From contig VWZS01000632.1 of assembly GCA_013397075.1 (NCBI GenBank), forward strand, positions 62,001-126,000: 64,000 nt of DNA, written 5' to 3'. Source of the DNA: Rhabdornis inornatus. Its lineage: Eukaryota; Chordata; Aves; Passeriformes; Rhabdornithidae. Shown piece after piece: positions 59,298 through 64,000 of this stretch (position 1 is its first letter; every line of letters starts with the position of its first letter). A program made the position numbers and the translations under genes. The notes below the pieces were generated by a model. That model worked only from the letters and a program-made list of their open reading frames with translations. It made no database searches and was not told the DNA's origin.

Positions 59298-62200
59298 AGC
59301 TAAACTCTTGCAGAAACTAACTTCAGTGAGGGCAGAAAGGTGGTTTGTTCCAGTACTGGAATTAAGAGAAAACATTGGGCCATGAGTTCAGTATCTCTGG
59401 TGTTGAGAGTCATCAAATTCCTTCTCAACCCTTGGCAGCAAGTGGCTGTGTCATACCTGAAATACAAAGATTAATATATTTTATAAATGTTTATGATGTC
59501 AGAAGAACCATGGAAATTCTTAGTGCCTGTATGAATGGCTAATCCTCCTTTTAGATGTGGCAAAGCTGTTGACCTCACTGATCCTTTAAGTCAGTGAGCA
59601 AAAACTTGCTTCCCTGAAGTTTCAGTTTTCAGCTTTTGTCTTTAATATCATGTATCTCTTCCTGTGTAAGATGCCTAGAAGGAGATAAACTGACGACAAC
59701 CATATTTGGTTTATAGACTGAAAAATCCTTTATGTTTTTTTTGTTGGACTTACAGGATTTGTATATTTTTCAGGAAACCCTTAACTGGAAGTGAGAAAGT
59801 GAGGGAGAAAGAAAGATGCCACTGAACTAGTAAGATTACCTAATTTTGTCCTCTAGAATATAATTTGTGATTTTCCTGATAAAGAAATAGTTACAATGCA
59901 TTTTATTTCAGTGCCAGCTTTGTATTTCTGGAACATCTGGGGATTGCCAGAATTGCTACTACATTGGTGGGCATTAAAAGATCTGGGGTTCCACAGAAAT
60001 TGTTCCAGAACATTCAGCAGCAGCTGAAGATGTGGCAGCCAGTCTGCAGCAGCACAAGGGAGAGTCCTGGGCCCCTCTTGGCTGATTGAAGACATTGAGT
60101 CTAGCTTTCAGTTTATTTGGTAGTTAAAAAGTACTTTGACTTTTAACTGAGATTTGGATCAGTTGTGTTCTCAGGATCTCTCCTATCCTTTATTAGTGTT
60201 AGTGTCTCATATTTTGTGAAGTTTTTACTGCCTGTTAGGAGTTTATCATTGATTTCACATAAAAATAATTGGTCTTCTTTGCTGACTCATTTGCAAGCAA
60301 GGAAACAGCAGCGGCAGAATACAGAGATTTTTGTCCCTCAGTCACTGGCTTACTTCATTCAGTGACCTTGTGTTTCTTGGCTAATGGGTACAGTAGCAGA
60401 TCTTTATTGCAGTAACATTTCTTTCTGTTACAGTGAGACAAAGAATTAGAGTAATCAATTGGAATTACATTCCCCCCAGAGCACAAAAACCATCTAGACG
60501 TTGAGAGACAAATTCATTTTCTTACTGTGGGTATGAGAGAGGAGGTGGAAAGAGAGACAAGAGAGACAAGAGAGACAAGATGTACAAACCTGATGGTGAT
60601 TTGGGAAAGACCATTTTGTTTGTCCTGAAAAAATGAGTTTGTCCCCTCCAACTCCACTTACACACAGCACATAGAAAACACTGGGGGCAGCCCTCCAGCA
60701 GGGGTCTAAAGCATCTCAGGAGTGAGCTCCTGTCCAGACAGAACATGCAGCTTGGAATTGAGATGTATTTGTGCGTTGTTGTGTGCTGCCTTTTACACCA
60801 TTTTTTTTTTTTCTTTTGAGATGTTACCCTGTTTGGAAGGAGTAGAAACTCACTGAGTGAAAGGGAACACATCCTGGATTTGATTTAGAAAGAGTCAATC
60901 ACCTCCATCTTCATGGAGTGTGATTTGATTAGGATGATGCAGAAGTTGTCACAGACATGTCTGGGTGGGGTTGAAAGGTAAATTTAGCTGGCATTTGAGG
61001 CCTACGGACAGGTAATAAGATGAACTTTCCCTGCAGAGGCTTTATGAAGTTGGGGCTCCTTCCTTCTTGACCAGCAAAGAGGTGATGGTGATTCCATAAA
61101 GTCAAGGAAGCTTCACACTGAAGGTTTGTGTGTTTTTCCTGGCAAGTGTAAATAATCATGGGATCAAGGCTTACCATGTTGATGGAAAGGAAAAAATGCA
61201 TGTTCACATACGAAGAGGTTCAGCTGCTCTGCCTGGAAAGTCCTTTGTAGCTTTTGGTTCCTCCAGGCTCTTGGAGTGTCAGAAGCAATGCTACCTGCAG
61301 TGGAGGAATATTCTACATGTAAAGTACCACTAGGAGCCTGTATGGAGTGCTCTATGTTTGGGATAGCCCACAACTTCAGATCCATTCTGTAGCTTGCTGC
61401 ATGCATTTCTTGTGTGGAGATTTATTAGCCTGAGAAATCAACTCCTGTGACTCTTTAGCAATGGCAAAAGCAGAACATTTTTTATAATTGTGAGTTCATG
61501 CTTTATGTGGGATCACTACCTGTGCTTCAGCTTGCTTTCAGAGATAGAAAAGCAACCCTGAAGCTTTACTGTATTAAAAATTGGTGTCTGAAGAAGGCTG
61601 TTCAAATGTTCCTTTATAAATATACACATTAAGATAAACATTTCCATAACAATGTTTTTCAAAAATATGTTCTCTTAGTATCTTGAGTAATTACAGCAAT
61701 CTGCATGCAGTTTATTTCAGTTTATCTTCCAGTAAATTCACCAGATTCTTCCATCACAATCCCATGTCAGTGTTTTGGGTCTAATGTTCTGTGGCTTCAG
61801 AATTATCACCCGCATGTATATTCCAAAATTGCAATTGTACCATAAAGTCATCCTGTAGGGAGCTCTTGAGGCTTTCATGACCTCATTTACACAGCAATAA
61901 ATTCCCAAATCTCATTCAGCCAGTGTTTTCTCTGTGATTAAATATTTCAGTCACACATCACAGAGGATAATTTTCCGAAGGTAGAGTGGTATTGGAGTAA
62001 CTGACACAATTAAAGATATAATCAACTAATAAAGTTGAACAAATGAACTGGTGCTTTGGTGGAAAAAGACAGTAAGTTGTAAAACCTATTGTTCCTAATT
62101 ACAGTAGTGGGTGTTTCTCCTACTTGGCCTATATGACTGCTCTGTGCAAACCTCAGTGCTGGGGCTAAGCTTGGAATGGCAGCTTCCTTTTAAATTATGG

Positions 62201-63104
62201 ATTCCATTAAAGGCACCAAACCTTCATTTAAAAGGGGAATTCCATTGAAAACTCCTATTTCCAGAATAAGAGTCCTTTTTTTTTTCTATTTTCCCTAAAT
62301 TACACTGAAGACATATCACTGTATGTTTTCTAAAATGTGCATTGTGCATTGTGCTCAGGGGTAAGGCAGTTTCTGAGAACTATTGAGGCAGATTTTGGTT
62401 CTTTCATGAACCCAGTTTACCATAAAGTTCCCTGTTTGAAGAGGAAAGGGAGTTTGCATGGTCACTGCCAACATAAGCTCCTTGTAGGAATTGCTGCCAA
62501 TGCAGACATTTGAATGATCATTGATCAAAATTAAATAAAACACCCGTGAAAAAGTAACGAGGCTTTTTCTCTTGCTAAAATACATTAAGCCAAGTGTAAT
62601 GGCTGTAGCTTCTCTAATAAACTCATCAGATCTAATGAAAGCATAGTTCAAAGAGATGTGGTTGCTTTAATTGCAGAACCTGTCTTAATTGTTAGGTAGT
62701 CAGAAAATACTTTTTTATTCAAGGCAGACAACCTATCAGAACCACATTTGATCCCATCTTTCTTGAGTAACAGCTCAATGTGTCCTTGGATCCAAAGCTC
62801 TCTGAAATGTTCATAAAGGAAGAAAATACTTCGATTGGAAAATGAAAAGGGTTTACTTTATTTTTGGAAATGGGACTTCCTTTTTATCTTCAAACAAACC
62901 TAAAGGAGCTGCGTGAGTTTTTGTGACTTTTAAAATTGAAGAGTCTTTTACAAATTAAGGGTAAATTCTTCTAGAAAATATGCCAAATATCTCCAATTCT
63001 TTATCATATCATATATTGCTTTTTCTCTTGGTTGTTCTTTTAATTATTTACTTGTCCTCCTCAATACTGTTCTCTTGAGTTGGTTAATACCAAGACTGTT
63101 GAGT
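59298..63104. other. Unique sequence
   Basis: No gene recognised. A small tandem repeat lies at 60553-60579. A 116-codon minus frame (60522-60872) runs through that repeat and has no motif. Confidence 0.5.
60553..60579. repeat. Three 9-bp tandem repeats
   Basis: Three perfect copies of AGAGACAAG. Simple slippage product. Confidence 0.95.
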
Positions 63105-63146
63105 ATCATAGAATTGTTGAGGCTGGAAAAAACCTTTAAGATCACA
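63105..63146 (-). mobile_element. CR1 3'-end scrap
   Basis: ATCATAGAATTGTTGAGGCTGG followed by AAAAAACCTTTAAGATCA is the complement of the CR1 terminus, keeping one tail octamer. About 42 bp survive before unrelated sequence. Confidence 0.88.
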
Positions 63147-64000
63147 GTGTGAACACTGAAAAAGGAGGAGAGAATAATGATTAGTGCAAAATATTGTCTT
63201 CATGACATATACATTAAGTTTTGGTTAGATCATTAAGCTGAAGGTTAAAATTTAGCAAGTGCTCCTATTTTTACAGTTGCTGTGCTATGCCAACACAAAC
63301 TTTGACACAGAATTCACTTATTTTTAGAGCCAAGTCAAGAGTCCTTGGGCATGTTTTGCTCATCACAGTATTTTAGCAGTAGCTTTTCAATAAAAAATAT
63401 TTAAACATGTAGTAAAGTGCATTATGTGAAAATTGTTTAGGCTTTGCTTGGTTTGTTTTGGCACTGTAGGATGCTTGCAACCTGCCATGATTGTAGAAGA
63501 GGTGAAGAAGCTGAGGGGGGAAAAGACATTCTCTAGATTTAGCATTTGACCTGGGAAATGACATAATAACCCATCAGCTCTTCAGGCTTCAAAAATGGTG
63601 TGATGATTCCAGCATCAGTGTCTCTGAGGAAGTCCAGTTAACTGACAAGTTTTGTTTCTTTCTTGTGAACAATTAAATATTAACTGAATATTTTTAAGAC
63701 ACCCTGGGAACATGTTCTTTTCTGCTTGAAAACAATCTTGAAATAACTATAATACTTATTGATAAATTCGGATTGTTTTATAATACATTTGTAATCTAGT
63801 ATTCTTCAGAAAAATTATGTTGTATTTTGTAGACCTGCAGGGTACTGTTAATGCTTTGCATTTGGTGCAATCTGAAAAGGTAAGATTTTACAAAATAAAT
63901 CCAGGAGAGGAGCAGAGCTATCAGTATCTGATAAATGTTGTGTGCTTTGTTAAAGAAGAGAATGATGTCTGTGTTTTGTTCCTGACTAGTTAGGTTTGGT
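63147..64000. other. Unique sequence to window end
   Basis: AT-rich DNA in which I see no gene or repeat. Confidence 0.5.

Overview
This is vertebrate, non-coding, AT-rich nuclear DNA, and almost certainly avian. The clearest markers are CR1 LINE fragments ending in the bird-type 3' tail (ATTCTATGATT-like, or its complement AATCATAGAAT), lying in both orientations. They sit beside many short solitary LTRs of endogenous retroviruses of the kind common in songbirds. No Alu-like or B1-like SINEs and no bacterial gene organisation are seen. 'Passerine' is an inference from the LTR style, not something the sequence proves.

No complete protein-coding gene, rRNA or tRNA could be recognised. The longest open frames (about 140-280 codons) are antisense or out-of-frame readings of GC-rich CR1 and LTR sequence. 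The window therefore reads as intergenic or deep intronic DNA, and its content is mostly a record of transposon insertion, decay and a few assembly joins.

Layout. 1-6 kb: two probable ERV LTR remnants, a CR1 (3.09-3.83 kb, minus) and a solo LTR of family A with a perfect 5-bp target-site duplication (4.53-5.33 kb), followed by a weak exon- or pseudogene-like stretch (5.68-6.10 kb). 10.9-11.6 kb: second family A LTR. 12.9-15.8 kb: a family C LTR plus flank, present twice as a 1,414-bp direct duplication separated by one N. 17.0-17.7 kb: family B LTR interrupted by a 42-N gap. 22.3-25.2 kb: two copies of a longer, ERVL-like LTR in opposite orientations with a CR1 between them; the second holds the 3' end of another LTR next to an N, which looks like two haplotypes stitched together. 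28.5-28.9 kb: a 400-bp LTR with a perfect 6-bp duplication. 29-37.8 kb: nothing recognisable. 37.9-38.6 kb: third family A LTR. 40.4-47 kb: three CR1 pieces and a second family C LTR. 47-57 kb: nothing recognisable. 57.0-57.3 kb: CR1. 58.9-59.3 kb: a compact LTR. The last 4.7 kb is unique apart from one CR1 scrap.

All LTRs appear solitary. I found no gag, pol or env reading frames and no paired LTRs around an internal region, as expected where LTR-LTR recombination has removed proviruses. I found no convincing new biological system. The most useful observations are the two haplotype-type assembly artefacts, the inverted ERVL-like LTR pair, and LTR families defined here by their ends and target duplications.
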